From the NCBI GenBank assembly GCA_001316125.1, contig BBCS01000017.1, forward strand, positions 1 to 25,853: a stretch of 25,853 nucleotides of DNA. The letters are read 5' to 3'. Below, piece by piece: positions 9,473-19,445 of the stretch; position 1 is the stretch's first letter, and each line of letters begins with the position of its first letter. A model generated the notes under the pieces. It was not told the origin of the DNA. It saw nothing but the letters and a program-made list of their open reading frames with translations, and searched no databases. The stretch comes from Vulcanisaeta distributa JCM 11213. Lineage in GTDB: Archaea; Thermoproteota; Thermoprotei; Thermoproteales; Thermocladiaceae. A program made the position numbers and the translations under genes.

Positions 9473-10469
9473 GAAGGCTGGAATAAGCTTAGCCAAGCAT
9501 TGGGAAATGCACTCAATAGCCCGCGAGGTGATTCGCGAACTCTCCAACGAACTGGGCATTGGTTTGGTGAAGGGCGGCTTCACCATGTCGATTAACCTGG
9601 GCAATTACGAAGTAACCCTCCACACGGATGGCGTTGGCACCAAATCAATGATCGCCTGGTCCACGGGCAGGCTTGAGGTCCTTGGTTGGGACTGCGTCGT
9701 CGGCAACGTCAACGATATAGCCTGCGATGGCTTCATACCAATGGCGCTCACGGATTACATAGCCATATCCAGTAATGATGCCGATGCCGTGGGTAAGGTA
9801 CTCAGGGGCATTAAGGATGCTGCCCTTAGGTTGGGGGCTGTGCTCCTGGGCGGCGAGACGGCCATAATGCCAGACCTAGTTAATGGCATTGATGTTTCCT
9901 GCACAGTACTTGGGGTTAGGAGGGCCAGGGCCGTGGGTGGTGCTGCGCCTGGCGATGTGGTCATTGGTATTGAATCAAGCGGCCTACACATGAATGGGTA
10001 TACCCTCGCCCGCAAGGTCCTCCTGGGTAGGTATGGCGTGAATGATGAGGTTTGCGGTGATGAGTTAAGTAATTGGTTACTGAGGCCTACGGCCTATTAT
10101 GGCGACCTTCTAATTAAGCTCTATGGCCGTGGGTTGATCAAGGCCGCAGTGCACGTGACTGGGGGGGGAGGATTCACTAAATTAAGGAGGGCCATTGGTG
10201 AATTGGGGGGGGTTGAGCTCGAGGTCCCTGAACCACCGTGCATATTCAGGGTGATTAAGGAGGTGGGCGACGTTGGGTGGGATGAGATGTACAGGGTGTT
10301 TAACATGGGTGTTGGGCTCATGGTCTTAACGAACGAGGGGGGGCGGGTGGGGGGGGAGGTAACCAGTGTGATTAGGGAGGCAGGATTTAATTACTGGGTC
10401 CTTGGTAAGGTCACTAATGGTGGCGGTATCAGCATTTTAATGCCGAATGGCATTAAGCTACGTCTTTAG
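9456..10469 (+). CDS. purM: Phosphoribosylformylglycinamidine cyclo-ligase PurM (AIR synthase)
   Basis: Closes the imidazole ring of FGAM with ATP to give AIR, the branch point to purines and to thiamine through ThiC. Intact at 337 residues from ATG 9456 ([11 protein letters not shown]); this start overlaps the upstream stop by 17 bases. Typical motifs are [52 protein letters not shown] and NMGVGLMVL. The glycine loop reads [10 protein letters not shown] at G8 (10161-10168), where PurM normally has three Gly (HVTGGGF), so the run appears three bases long in excess. Two more G8 runs nearby (about 10205 and 10349) behave alike. It converges on purC with a 4-base overlap. Confidence 0.95.
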   Translation: MGWTYEKAGISLAKHWEMHSIAREVIRELSNELGIGLVKGGFTMSINLGNYEVTLHTDGVGTKSMIAWSTGRLEVLGWDCVVGNVNDIACDGFIPMALTDYIAISSNDADAVGKVLRGIKDAALRLGAVLLGGETAIMPDLVNGIDVSCTVLGVRRARAVGGAAPGDVVIGIESSGLHMNGYTLARKVLLGRYGVNDEVCGDELSNWLLRPTAYYGDLLIKLYGRGLIKAAVHVTGGGGFTKLRRAIGELGGVELEVPEPPCIFRVIKEVGDVGWDEMYRVFNMGVGLMVLTNEGGRVGGEVTSVIREAGFNYWVLGKVTNGGGISILMPNGIKLRL

Positions 10470-11193
10470 GGTATACCAAGCAACTTATTCATCTCCTCAT
10501 AGGCCCTAACCAGGTCCAAGGCCGAGGCACCCTTCCTAAACAACTCCTTGTCCAGGTGCCTGCCGTTGATTAGAATCCTCATGGTATCGCCACTGATTTC
10601 ATCTGCTAGGACGATGTTGCCCGACTTATCGAAGCCGAACTCCAGCTTGAAGTCCACGAGCGTGAGCCCCCCCTACTCGCCATGAGCTCGCTGAGTATTG
10701 AGTTAACCCTTAACGCGGTGTTTATTATTTCATTCAACTGCCCATAATCCACGAGGCCCACCTCTATTATGTCGTCCATGGTTATTAATGGGTCATGAAG
10801 CTCATCACTCTTCAGGTGGAACTCAATAAGGGGGGGCTTCCTAAACTTCGTCAGCGGCTTCACTAGGGGGGGCATCCTCTTTAGGAATGACCCATAGGCG
10901 TAATTCCTAACGATAACCTCTATCGGTATCATCCTGAGGCTCCTAACCAGTATCTTCCTATCACCATCCCAATCAACCAGGTGATTCCTAATGCCATACT
11001 TACCCAGTAATTGCATGAAGAAAACCGTTTGAGCCGCGGCCAGCCTACCCTTACCCGGTGCCTGCTCCTTCCTGGCGCCGTCGAATGCCGTGACCTCGTC
11101 CTTAAACTCCATTATGAGGAGCTCATCGTTAACCCTGTAAACCCTCTTAGCCTTACCCTCATAGATTAACTCACCAACCCAGTTATCAACCAT
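10466..11193 (-). CDS. purC: SAICAR synthetase PurC (one frameshift)
   Basis: Ligates aspartate to CAIR using ATP. N-terminal [14 protein letters not shown], then [29 protein letters not shown] and DPLIT identify the family. The frame breaks at C7 (10667-10673): the upstream half ends MASRG and the downstream half resumes [13 protein letters not shown], a hallmark PurC segment. The family reading ...[13 protein letters not shown] needs five bases in this run, so seven is two too many. Two other runs give RMPPLVK and RKPPLIEF where a single Pro would be expected. About 242 residues. It is divergent from purD across a 186-base promoter region. Confidence 0.95.
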
Positions 11194-11379
11194 ACCTAGT
11201 CTAGGTTTGGTTCTGGTTATTTAAGGTTTACTTAATTGTTTAAATATATGCCTGTATGATACCGTGATCCTCTCCCTATATTGTTTAATTAATTATTTAA
11301 ATAATGTGTTTAATTATTTAATTGAATAATTTAAGGAAAACAATTATTAAGGGGGGGTGGCGTAATTGTTTAATTAATT
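11194..11379. promoter_or_regulatory. purC/purD divergent control region with repeated A/T element
   Basis: This 186-base A/T-rich region has three copies of ATTGTTTAA, at 11235-11243, 11280-11288 and 11365-11373. A 16-base direct repeat (ATTGTTTAATTAATTA) occurs at 11280-11295 and 11365-11380; the second copy abuts the purD ATG. The sequence 11280-11303 recurs, with one mismatch in 24, as the reverse complement of 15139-15162 before purS. TATTTAAGG at about 11217-11225 fits a purC TATA box. A G7 run lies at 11351-11357. Shared operator function is inferred. Confidence 0.6.
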
Positions 11380-12865
11380 ATGATAAGGAGTAAGGTCCTA
11401 ATAGTGGGTGATGGGGCTAGGGAGCACGCGCTGGCTGCAAGGCTCAGCCTGAGTGTTCATGAGCCTAGGGTAAGCGCGTTGGTGACCCATGAGAATCCAG
11501 GTATCAAAAGGGTTGTGGAGAGGACTGGGGGGGCGAATTGGTGAGGTCAAAGTTGGACCCAGTGGCCTGGTAAAGGCCATTGATAGGGTTAACCCCCGAC
11601 ATAGTGGTGATCGGCCCGGAGGAACCGCAGTTTGCGGGTGTCGCTGATAAGGCCGTTGAACTCGGCATACCCACCTTCGGTGTACCCAGGTCATTGGCCA
11701 TCATAGAGCAGAGCAAGGCCTTTGCGAGGGCCTTAATGTGGAAGTACAGGATACCGGGTAGGATCGCCTTTAGGGCGTTTAGAGACATTGACGAGGCGCT
11801 GCGCTACGTGTCCAACGCGGGCTCCGTCGCGATAAAACCCGCCAGGCAAAGCGGTGGTAAGGGCGTCAGGGTTTTCTGGGATAGGCAGGCCTACCTCAGG
11901 GACGGCGTTAATAAGGCTAAGACGACCCAAGTGATTACGGCATCAAGTGACGTTAAAGCCTATGGCGATATTGATGACTTGATAGTGGTCGAGGAGGCGG
12001 TAACCGGGGGGGTTGAGTACACGGTCCAGGTGATAAGTGACGGTAGATCCATCATAGCCCTACCGCCAATTCAGGACCACCCACACGTGTTTGACTATGA
12101 CATAGGCCCCGAGTGCGGTGGGATGGGCGCCATAGTGGGTCCAGGGCCCTCATTACCATTCATAACCCAGGAGGAGTACGAGGAGAGCGTTGAGATAGTC
12201 AGGAAGACGCTGGACGCACTACAACGCGAGGTGGGGGGGCTTAGGTACGTCGGTGTATTGAGCGGCCAATTCATGCTCACGACATACGGACCCACACTCA
12301 TCGAGTACTACAGCAGGTTTGGCGATCCTGAAGTCCTCAATGCGCTGGCGATGCTGGATGGTGATTTACTCGAAATCATTGAGGCGGCTGTTGAGGGCAG
12401 GTTATCAAGCATTAGGTACTCATTTAGGGAGGGCATTGTGGCTGTATCTAAGGCGGTGGCGCCCCCCCTGGGATACCCACACAATAGGGACTTGGCACGC
12501 GGGAGGTCAATAACCATGGACATGGGTGAAATAGGGAGGTTGGGCTGCGAGGTTTACTTTGGTTCGGTTACCGAGGAGGGTGGGACCTACAGAACCTGGG
12601 TTCTAGGGCCGTCGAGGTCCTTGCCGTAGGCAATACGTATGAGGAGACGCATGAGAGGGTTGAGAATTGCATCGCCAATATTAAGTCGCCAGACTGGCAA
12701 TTGATACATAGGCGAGACATAGGGAGCAGGGAATTACTTGAGAGAAGGATGCGGGAGGCTGAGCGGGTCAGGACTGTCTATAGGTGGAGGAGGAGCCATG
12801 GACTGGGCAGGGTGAGGATTGACTGGGTACCCGGCAGTGAGGTGATGATATACGATTACACGTAA
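11380..12865 (+). CDS. purD: Phosphoribosylamine-glycine ligase PurD (frameshifted)
   Basis: ATP-grasp ligase joining glycine to phosphoribosylamine. It starts MIRSKVLIVGDGAREHALAA, then VVIGPEEPQFAGVADKA, KPARQSGGKGVRVF, GGMGAIVGPGP and EYYSRFGDPE. Three breaks: the G7 run at 11527-11533 (VERTGG to RIGEVKVG), C5 at 11592-11596 (RVNP to DIVVIGPE) and about 12601 (TYRT to LGSRAVEVLA, where CCC appears reduced to CC). Restored length about 494 residues with stop TAA at 12863-12865. That exceeds the usual 420-430, mostly through a C-terminal tail (RRSHGLGRVRIDWVPGSE). Extra residues at G7/C7 occur in VTGGVEYT, EVGGLRYVG and VAPPLGYP. Confidence 0.93.
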
Positions 12866-12933
12866 GTATGTATACTACAATTTCATGAAGCAACATCGCT
12901 GGTTTCAACCTCAAAATGTCTGATTTTATCCTC

Positions 12934-14132
12934 CTACCCAACCTTAATCAGTGACGCGGCTAATCTAGCCTTCTCCCTTGCCTCCTGCACGGTATTTCCC
13001 GTGGCTAGTACGATGCCCATCCTCCTATGCCTATAGGTGAAGGGCTTCCCGAACAGCCTAACCTGGACTCCCGGTATCCTAAGTGCTTCCTCGAGCCCGG
13101 TGATTCTCGGTGCCCAGGTCTCGGTGTCCGCGAGAATCACATGGGCGGCCGCAGGCGTTATCAGCCTAACCTTGGGTGTTGGTAGGCCCAGCGCGCTCCT
13201 TACGTGGATTTGGAACTCGTTTATGTCCGTGCTTACTAACGTGACTAGGCCCGTGTCGTGGGGCCTAGGCGCCACTTCGCTAAATAGTACCCTGCCGTCC
13301 TTGGTGATGAGTATTTCAACTCCATATATACCGAAGCCTCCCAACTCATCAACCACCCTAACGGCGTATTCCCTAGCCCTCTCAACGATGTCACTACCCA
13401 CGGTGGCTGGGTGCCAGGACTCCACGTAGTGATAGACACCATCAGGCCTCTGGTGCTCTATTGGAGGTACTGTGGCCGTTATGGCATTACCACCCAGTGG
13501 GTACCTATACGTTAACACCGTCAACTCCCTATCGATTTTAACGTACTCCTCAACCACGACCCTCCTACCGCCGCCCCTCGCGTGGGCCAGGGCTTCCCTA
13601 AACCCGCGTTCAGCATCTTCATAACTACTGATCAGCACGTGGCCGTGACCGCTCGAGCTCATCTCAGGCTTTATTAGGCAGGGGAAGCCCAGGTCCTTAC
13701 ATGCCCTCCTCACGTCTTCCACATCCTCGGCGAAGAAGTACCTAGTGGTTGGTAGTCGGAGCTTCTCGGCGGCCAATCTCCTAAGCTCAATCCTATTCAT
13801 GCAGACCTTGACCGCCCTGGCGTTGGGCACTACCCTGAAGCCTCCTCCTCAAGCTCGGTAAGCGCCTCCGTGTTTATGGCCTCTATCTCCGCGATGATGG
13901 CGTCGGGGCTCTCCCTACGCACCAGGGCCTTTATGGCGTTGCCATCGAGCATGTTGATTACGTACCTCCTATGGGCACGTGCATTGCCGGGGGGGCCATA
14001 TCATACCTATCCACGGCGATGACCTCAACGCCCATGCGCTGGGCCTCAATGGCCATTTCCTTCCCCCAACTCACCACTACCCAGCAGCATTATCTTCCTG
14101 GAACCTTCAAGGAGTGGTGGGCCGAACTCCAT
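12934..14132 (-). CDS. purT: Formate-dependent GAR transformylase PurT (frameshifted)
   Basis: ATP-grasp enzyme that formylates GAR with formate and ATP, so this organism need not use folate for this step. It starts [20 protein letters not shown], and the N-terminal [20 protein letters not shown] and [18 protein letters not shown] are PurT signatures. The C-terminal body has [42 protein letters not shown] and VRLFGKP. Three breaks: C5 at about 14075 (GELG to KEMA), about 13970 (HV to AHRRYV) and about 13855 (EEEG to FRVVPNA, where GGG appears as GG). A G7 run at about 13989-13995 puts an extra Pro in MAPAMH. About 399 residues. Its start overlaps the purQ stop by one base. Confidence 0.93.
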
Positions 14133-14817
14133 CACCAACCACCACTGAGACTTTCCCTGAGGCTGAGCCAAAGCTTAAGTCCACCCGGCATGAAGCCCCT
14201 TGGGGCCAACACGGCCTCTGCCGACCTCTCAGGGTGTGGCATTAGCCAAGTACATTGCCCTCGTAATTCACCACCCCCCCGGCTATTGAGGCTACGGAGC
14301 CGTTAGGGTTCTCCCCCCCAAAGTACGTGAAGGCCGCCCTAACCTCATCAACATTATCTATGAAGTACCTGCCCTCACCGTGGGCGATGGGCATCGAGAC
14401 CACCTCGCCAGGTTCGTAAAACCTGGTGAAGGGCGTCTTAGTGTCATTAACCCTAACCCACACCCACCTGGTTATGAACCTGGGTGGGTCATTGGGTAGC
14501 AACGCCCCAGGCAGTAGCCCCGCCTCAACGAGAATTTGGAAGCCATTGCAGATACCAAGCACTGGCACCCCCCCACCCTCGGCGTCCATGACGACCTCCT
14601 TCATCGCCCTGGACCTGGCGGCTATCGCACCCGCCCTCAGCCAATCCCCCCCATAACTAAAGCCTCCAGGGACCACCACGGCATCGTAGATGCCGTGCCT
14701 GAAATCCTCATGCCAAACCAACTCGGCATCAACCCTAACCACATTCCTGAGCACGTGGACCACGTCAAGGTCCCCCCCATTAGTACCTGGGAACCTAATT
14801 ACCGCCACCCTCGGCAT
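14132..14817 (-). CDS. purQ: FGAM synthase glutaminase subunit PurQ (one frameshift)
   Basis: Class I glutamine amidotransferase feeding ammonia to PurL. Start [13 protein letters not shown] at 14817. The motif [19 protein letters not shown] reads with an extra Gly because of C7 at 14646-14652. The nucleophile motif is [11 protein letters not shown] (Cys), and the His/Glu motif MPHPER lies beyond a break near 14247 (NVLG to [12 protein letters not shown]). Four more C7 runs each add a Gly, in GTNGGDL, EGGGVPV, YFGGENP and IAGGVVN. About 228 residues restored, with TGA overlapping the purT ATG. It sits between purS and purT, overlapping purS by 23 bases. Confidence 0.94.
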
Positions 14818-15082
14818 TCTCAACACCCAGTATTATCAGTCTGTGAACCGTTGGGTTAAAGACCCTGGTCTTCTCACAGACATCCCTAACGTACCTAACA
14901 GCCTCAGTATCATCCCTAGCCCTCACGACAAAGCCTAGGTACTTACCACTGACAACCCTATTAACATCACCAAACCCACTGGCCAGGACTAAGTCCCTTA
15001 GTATGGTCTCACCCTCAGGATCACGGGAACCTTTAAGCACGATGGCCACGTGGACCAGGTACCTACCCGTTGCCTCGTTCAT
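14795..15082 (-). CDS. purS: FGAM synthase small subunit PurS
   Basis: Small structural subunit that couples PurQ to short-type PurL. Intact, 95 residues. Recognised by [21 protein letters not shown] near the N-terminus, VVSGKYLGF in the middle and [12 protein letters not shown] near the end, matching the PurS pattern of DPxG, GK and NPxxE-like segments. It is the first gene of purS-purQ-purT on the minus strand, which confirms the three-subunit FGAM synthase. It has no long G or C run and no frameshift. Confidence 0.9.
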   Translation of the reverse strand: MNEATGRYLVHVAIVLKGSRDPEGETILRDLVLASGFGDVNRVVSGKYLGFVVRARDDTEAVRYVRDVCEKTRVFNPTVHRLIILGVENAEGGGN

Positions 15083-15269
15083 TAATTAATCAAATGATTA
15101 AAATTATTTAAAGGTTTCCCTTAGAAAATACCGATTATTATTTAAATAAATAATTAAACAATAACCCGACCCACCGAGCCCTCGCCCATTAATAAATCGG
15201 AAATTCGATGCGATAAGGCCAATGCTGAAAATGAACCATTATTTTAATGGAACCAGAGAGTACTGAAGC
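15083..15269. promoter_or_regulatory. purS upstream region with conserved A/T element
   Basis: 187 bases between the pdxT 3' end and purS. A/T-rich TTATTTAAAGG at about 15104-15114 is a plausible purS TATA on the minus strand. Further upstream, 15139-15162 read on the minus strand matches 23 of 24 bases of 11280-11303 before purD, in the same orientation relative to the downstream gene. It contains the ATTGTTTAA core found in the other pur control regions. The remainder near 15210-15265 shows no gene. Confidence 0.55.
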
Positions 15270-15898
15270 TCAATGCCTACCCAACGCCAGCTCGAGTAGG
15301 TACTTATGTATCTTCGTTGTAGTCAGTTCTGGATGAAACGCCGTGGCTATCATGCCGTCTTCCTGGGCCGCGGCTATAACGTTACCCAACTTGGAGTGTT
15401 TTACGTAAGCCAGCGCTCTCGCATCGCCCCCCCAGGCCCTTACTATGGCTGGGGCCCTAATGAAGACAGCCCTAACCGTGCCAACACCATCAATGCTCAG
15501 GTCAGTCTCAAAGGAGTCCCTCTGTCTGCCAAAGGCGTTTCTAACCACTGCTATGTCCATGACGCCTAGTATTGGTTGCCCGGTCTCGCCAACCACGGAA
15601 TCCCTAACCTCCCTGGCCATGAATATTGCGCCGGCGCACGTGCCAGAGTCGGTAGCCCATTGATTATTGAGTCCCTGAGCCTATCGAGGAGGCCGACGCG
15701 CCTGGCTAACGAGCCTATGGTCGTGGACTCACCACCCGGTATCACCAAGGCACTTAAGTCGCTTAGTTGCTCGGTCTTCTTAACCCTAATGATATCCACG
15801 TTAATCCCCCCCAACTCCTCAGATGCCCTCTTAATGGCGTATTCATGCTCCTCAACGTCACCCTGAAGCGCAAGTACGCCAACCCTCACACTAGACAC
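15270..15898 (-). CDS. pdxT: PLP synthase glutaminase subunit PdxT (one frameshift)
   Basis: Class I glutaminase that supplies ammonia to PdxS for pyridoxal 5'-phosphate synthesis. N-terminal [17 protein letters not shown], then [12 protein letters not shown]. The nucleophile segment restores as [14 protein letters not shown] once a base lost near 15645 (GGG read as GG) is replaced. [24 protein letters not shown] and the catalytic His/Glu motif TAFHPELT follow. Start GTG at 15898, overlapping the pdxS stop by 8 bases. C7 runs add a Gly in ELGGINV and AWGGDAR. 209 residues restored, the usual size. Confidence 0.93.
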
Positions 15899-16924
15899 CC
15901 CCCCTGACCTGGAGTAACTCCTCCGGCTTCAATGACCTAATGTCTATGCCCATCATGGACGCCCTCTCGCTAACCATCCTCTGGGCCTCAACAACGGTCT
16001 CTGGGTCGTCCCAATGGGCTGTGGCGATCACGATAGCCTCAGCCCTCTCCCTCGGGTCCTGGCTCTTAAAGATTCCTGAACCAACGAAGACCCCCCCATC
16101 AGCCCCCCCGAGCCACATCATTAAGGCCGCATCGGCCGGCGTGGCTATACCGCCGGCGGCGAAGGTTATCACTGGCAACCTACCCACCTAGCCGTCAAGG
16201 TCACCAACTCGATTGGCACCTGGCACTGCCTGGCGAAGTCCTCAATTTCTCCTCGTCGCCATCCCTATATGCCGCGTACAACTCATTAATCGCCTTATAA
16301 AGAACCTTGAAGTGCTTGACAGCCTCACTGACGTTGCCCGTGCCCGCCTCACCCTTAGACCTTATCATTGATGCACCCTCACTAATCCTCCTAAGCGCCT
16401 CGCATAACTCTCGGCATCCATTAACGAAGGGTACCGTGAACAACCACTTATTTATGTGGTGCTGCTCATCAACCGGCGTCAATACCTCGGACTCATCTAT
16501 CAAATCAACGCCTATCTGCTCGAGTATGAAGGCCTCGTAGTAATGACCAATCCTAACCTTCGCAGAGACGGGTATTGTTATGTGCCTCATTACGTCCTCA
16601 ATGACCTTGACATCCGCCATCCTAGCCACACCACCGGCCTTACGTACATCGTAGGGCAACTTATCCAGGACCATGACCCCCACGGCGCCTGCCTCCTCGG
16701 CTATTTGCGCCTGCTCCACATTCGTCACATCCATTATGACCCCATTCCTAAGCATTGATGGGAAGCCGACCTTAACCTTCACTGTGCCGGTGATTATCCC
16801 GTCTAGTTCATAAGGCCTAGGCCAACTAAAGCCCCCTCTCCCTAAGCCTATCCCTGAGCTCCAGCATTCCGTAGAAGAAGTCCCTTAGTTTCTCCAGGTA
16901 TTCGAAGGAGGGCGCTACGGACAT
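15891..16924 (-). CDS. pdxS: PLP synthase subunit PdxS (frameshifted)
   Basis: Forms PLP from ribose 5-phosphate, glyceraldehyde 3-phosphate and ammonia. The core is unmistakable: [79 protein letters not shown] and [31 protein letters not shown] reads [15 protein letters not shown] because two C7 runs (16091-16097, 16103-16109) each add a Gly. Breaks lie at G5 near 16835 on the coding strand (RERG to [11 protein letters not shown]), near 16235 (EEKLR to DFARQCQ) and near 16195 (LTA to VGRLPV). Restoring the first break extends the gene to ATG 16924. It gains an unusual N-terminal helical stretch ([20 protein letters not shown]), for about 344 residues in all. Confidence 0.92.
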
Positions 16925-16939
16925 CAACTTAGCTCGCCT

Positions 16940-16952
16940 GGGAATTATTATA
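16940..16952 (-). promoter_or_regulatory. TATA-like element before pdxS
   Basis: On the minus strand CTATAATAATTCC lies 16 to 28 bases before ATG 16924. This spacing supports the extended pdxS start rather than a later one near 16782. Confidence 0.45.
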
Positions 16953-16992
16953 GCTTGTTAAACGTTTAATAACCGGTAAGCGGCAATCACAA

Positions 16993-17466
16993 TCAACGTT
17001 TTAATAAATCCCTCAACTTATTTATTAACCTAAGGACGTACTCCCTATGCAACTCATACTCATCTTTCGTCATGAAGTTATGGTAGAAGTTGGCATGCAA
17101 GCGTTCGGCGGCTCCAAAGTAAGTGGTAGGTCTTTATCACCAGTCTCCCTAAATAGTCTATTAATTATTACGTCGTAATCCCTGTGGCTGTAGTGCTCCC
17201 AACCCCCCCTAGCCTCAGCTATAGCGTTCAGTAAAGCAGCCACCGCGCCCCCAAAGCTTTTCACTTGCCTGGACCAGGTCTCCCTTAACGTACTCCTCAT
17301 CACTATGCTTAAGTAGCTCCTCGTGAATCTTCAGGTATATGTCAACCCTATCCTTAGGGTCAAGCCTCTGAGCCAGCAAATCGGCCAGGAATAATTCCGT
17401 CGTGACGCCCCTCTTCCTGCTCTCCTCATTGATCAACCTGAGCAATTCCTCCACATGGGTTATCAA
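16993..17466 (-). CDS. PaREP1 family protein (frameshifted)
   Basis: Member of the PaREP1 family, multicopy in Pyrobaculum and relatives; function unknown. The fold looks HEPN-like, all helical, which is an inference. The typical core is DLVQASEKLWGAVAALLNA, followed by SHRDYDVIINRLFRETGDKDL and, past a break, FGAAERLHANFYHNF. Breaks: C5 near 17250 (EKLWG to AVAALLN) and near 17130 (before FGAAERL). The start is a TTG at 17466 and therefore uncertain; the stop is TGA at 16993-16995. About 157 residues. A C7 run near 17203-17209 gives ARGGWEH. The N-terminal 40 residues (EELLRLINEESRKRG) resemble the family's usual leader. Confidence 0.8.
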
Positions 17467-17541
17467 TTATTGAAGCCCTAATAAGGGTTTGTTTAGTGCG
17501 TTCAATAAAAGCTTAATAATGGGGCAATAAGTGAGTTATTA

Positions 17542-18869
17542 ATGGCTAAGACAATAATCGAGGAGGTTAGAGAGGGTAGGGTACCAGATGAGGTTAAGGC
17601 CGTGGCTAAGCATGAGGGTGTTGAGGAGGTTAAATTGGCCAGGAGAATAGCCAGTGGTAAGGTGATACTCATTAGAAACGTTAAGTTGTCCAATAAGGTT
17701 AGCGCAGTTGGTCTTGGGTTAACCACTAAGGTTAACGTTAACATAGGCACGTCGAGCGAGGTCGTGAATCTGGAAGCAGAGCTTGAGAAGGTTAAGATCG
17801 CTAATAAGTGGGGTGATACATTGATGGACCTATCAACGGGCGGTGACCTTGACGAGATACGTAGGGCGATAATCAGGGAGTCGAAGCTGCCCGTCGGTAC
17901 TGTACCGACATATCAAGCATTCATAGACTCATTTAAGAAAAAGGGCGGTGGGGGGGCCTACTTCACCGAGGATGAACTCTTCGATATCATCGAGAGGCAC
18001 CTAAGGGATGGGGGGGTTGCCTTCATGACGATACACGCGGCCGTGACCAGGGAATTGGCAATTAAGGCCCTGAGGAGTGACAGGGTCATACCGATCGTCT
18101 CCAGGGGGGGTGGTGATATGCTCATTGGGTGGATGCTCCATAACGATGCCGAGAACCACTCTACGCTAGGTGGGATTACGTGCTCGAGCTCTTCAGGGAG
18201 TACGATGCCATCATCTCAATAGGCGATGCTCTACGCCCAGGCGCCACGGCGGATAGTCACGATGAGTTTCACGTGGCTGAGTTGATCGAGGCGGCGAGGC
18301 TAGTGAAGAGGGCGAGGAAGGCTGGGGGGGTTCAGGTGATGGTTGAGGGGGGGCCTGGGCACGTCCCATTAAATGAAATTATATGGGATGTTAAGTTAAT
18401 GAAGAAGTTAACCGATGGTGCGCCGTACTATGTCCTAGGCCCACTACCTACTGACGTGGCTGCCCCATACGACCACATCGCTGGCGCTATTGGCGCGGCG
18501 ATTGCTGGGGGGGCCGCGGGCGCGGACTTACTATGTTATATAACGCCCGCTGAGCACCTGGGTTTGCCAACGCCGAGGCAGGTTGAGGAGGGTGTGATAG
18601 CCTTTAAAATAGCGGCTCACGTGGCCGACACAATAAAGCTTGGCAGGAGGGCCAGGGCCTGGGATGACGAGGTTAGTAGGTTCAGGGGTAAGCTTATGTG
18701 GAGGGAGATGATAAATAGATTAATAGACCCGGACAGGGCCTGGGCCGTGTATACACAGTACGGGGGGGAGCCCAAGGTTAGGGGGGGTTGTACAATGTGC
18801 GGTGGTTACTGCCCAATGCTCATGGTGATGCAGCAGATTAAGAAGGTTGAGGGTGAGGTCAATGGGTGA
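17542..18869 (+). CDS. thiC: Phosphomethylpyrimidine synthase ThiC (one frameshift)
   Basis: Converts AIR, made by the neighbouring pur genes, to HMP phosphate for thiamine; a SAM- and 4Fe-4S-dependent enzyme. Motifs include [71 protein letters not shown] and [12 protein letters not shown]. The C-terminal cluster motif is CTMCGGYC. The break near 18157 loses a C ([10 protein letters not shown] restores). G7 runs add Gly in [48 protein letters not shown] and VRGGCTMC. About 442 residues. A/T-rich sequence about 25-35 bases upstream fits a promoter; no thiamine riboswitch was recognised. Confidence 0.95.
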
Positions 18870-19368
18870 GGCTTGGCTCTGGAGCACCTGGGTTAAGGCC
18901 GGCAGGTTGAGGAATGCCGACGTCGCCATAGTCGCCGCCTGCCTACCCTTCGTAAACCCTAAACTCTACCAAGAGGTTACGAGGGATAAGGTGGTATTGC
19001 TCGCCTGCCCTGAGCGCGAGCACTCGGCGCTTTATGGTAAGATAGCGAGTATGATTCGATCATCAAGGCCGAGGTCTATAATGGTGGTCTCAATAGATGG
19101 GAGCCCACACTGCGCACTGCTTCATGCATCGGTCAATGAGGCTGAGTACATACTTGACGAGGACATACCCAGGAGACACTACGTGGTCGTTGACGGCGAA
19201 GAGCTTAGGGAAATATCACCAAATGCCGTGAGGGTTGCCAGGTACTTATCAATTGTTGAGGAGTTGATTAGGAAAGACCCCGAGGCACTCGAGGAGCTAG
19301 CTAAGCACAGCCTTGAATATAGAAATAGCATTGCCAGGGCTAGTAAGGGCGATATGCCAAGGGCCTAG
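18862..19368 (+). CDS. Conserved unknown protein overlapping thiC
   Basis: Intact, 168 residues from ATG 18862, which overlaps the thiC stop by 8 bases, so the two are surely cotranscribed and perhaps translationally coupled. No named family is claimed. It has Cys/His-containing segments [23 protein letters not shown] and [17 protein letters not shown], which look like conserved metal- or cofactor-binding loops. A charged helical C-terminus follows ([17 protein letters not shown]). There is no signal peptide or membrane segment. Its position suggests a role linked to ThiC, such as cluster supply or handling the 5'-deoxyadenosine or CO by-products; that is inference. It contains no long G/C run and no break; one C4 run (GACCCCGAG) is at normal length. 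Confidence 0.75.
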   Translation: MGEAWLWSTWVKAGRLRNADVAIVAACLPFVNPKLYQEVTRDKVVLLACPEREHSALYGKIASMIRSSRPRSIMVVSIDGSPHCALLHASVNEAEYILDEDIPRRHYVVVDGEELREISPNAVRVARYLSIVEELIRKDPEALEELAKHSLEYRNSIARASKGDMPRA

Positions 19369-19445
19369 TGATGTCATAAATCATAAAATATATTTCTATT
19401 AAAATGAATGAATAATGATATTATTAGGTTTCTACCATCACATGC

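Noticed and set aside
11280..11380. CRISPR-like array in the purC/purD spacer
   Set aside because: Only two 16-base A/T-rich copies, no regular spacers and no cas genes; a regulatory duplication fits better.
17467..17541. Thiamine riboswitch before thiC
   Set aside because: The 75-base spacer has no recognisable TPP aptamer sequence, and a TATA-like element sits close to the start.
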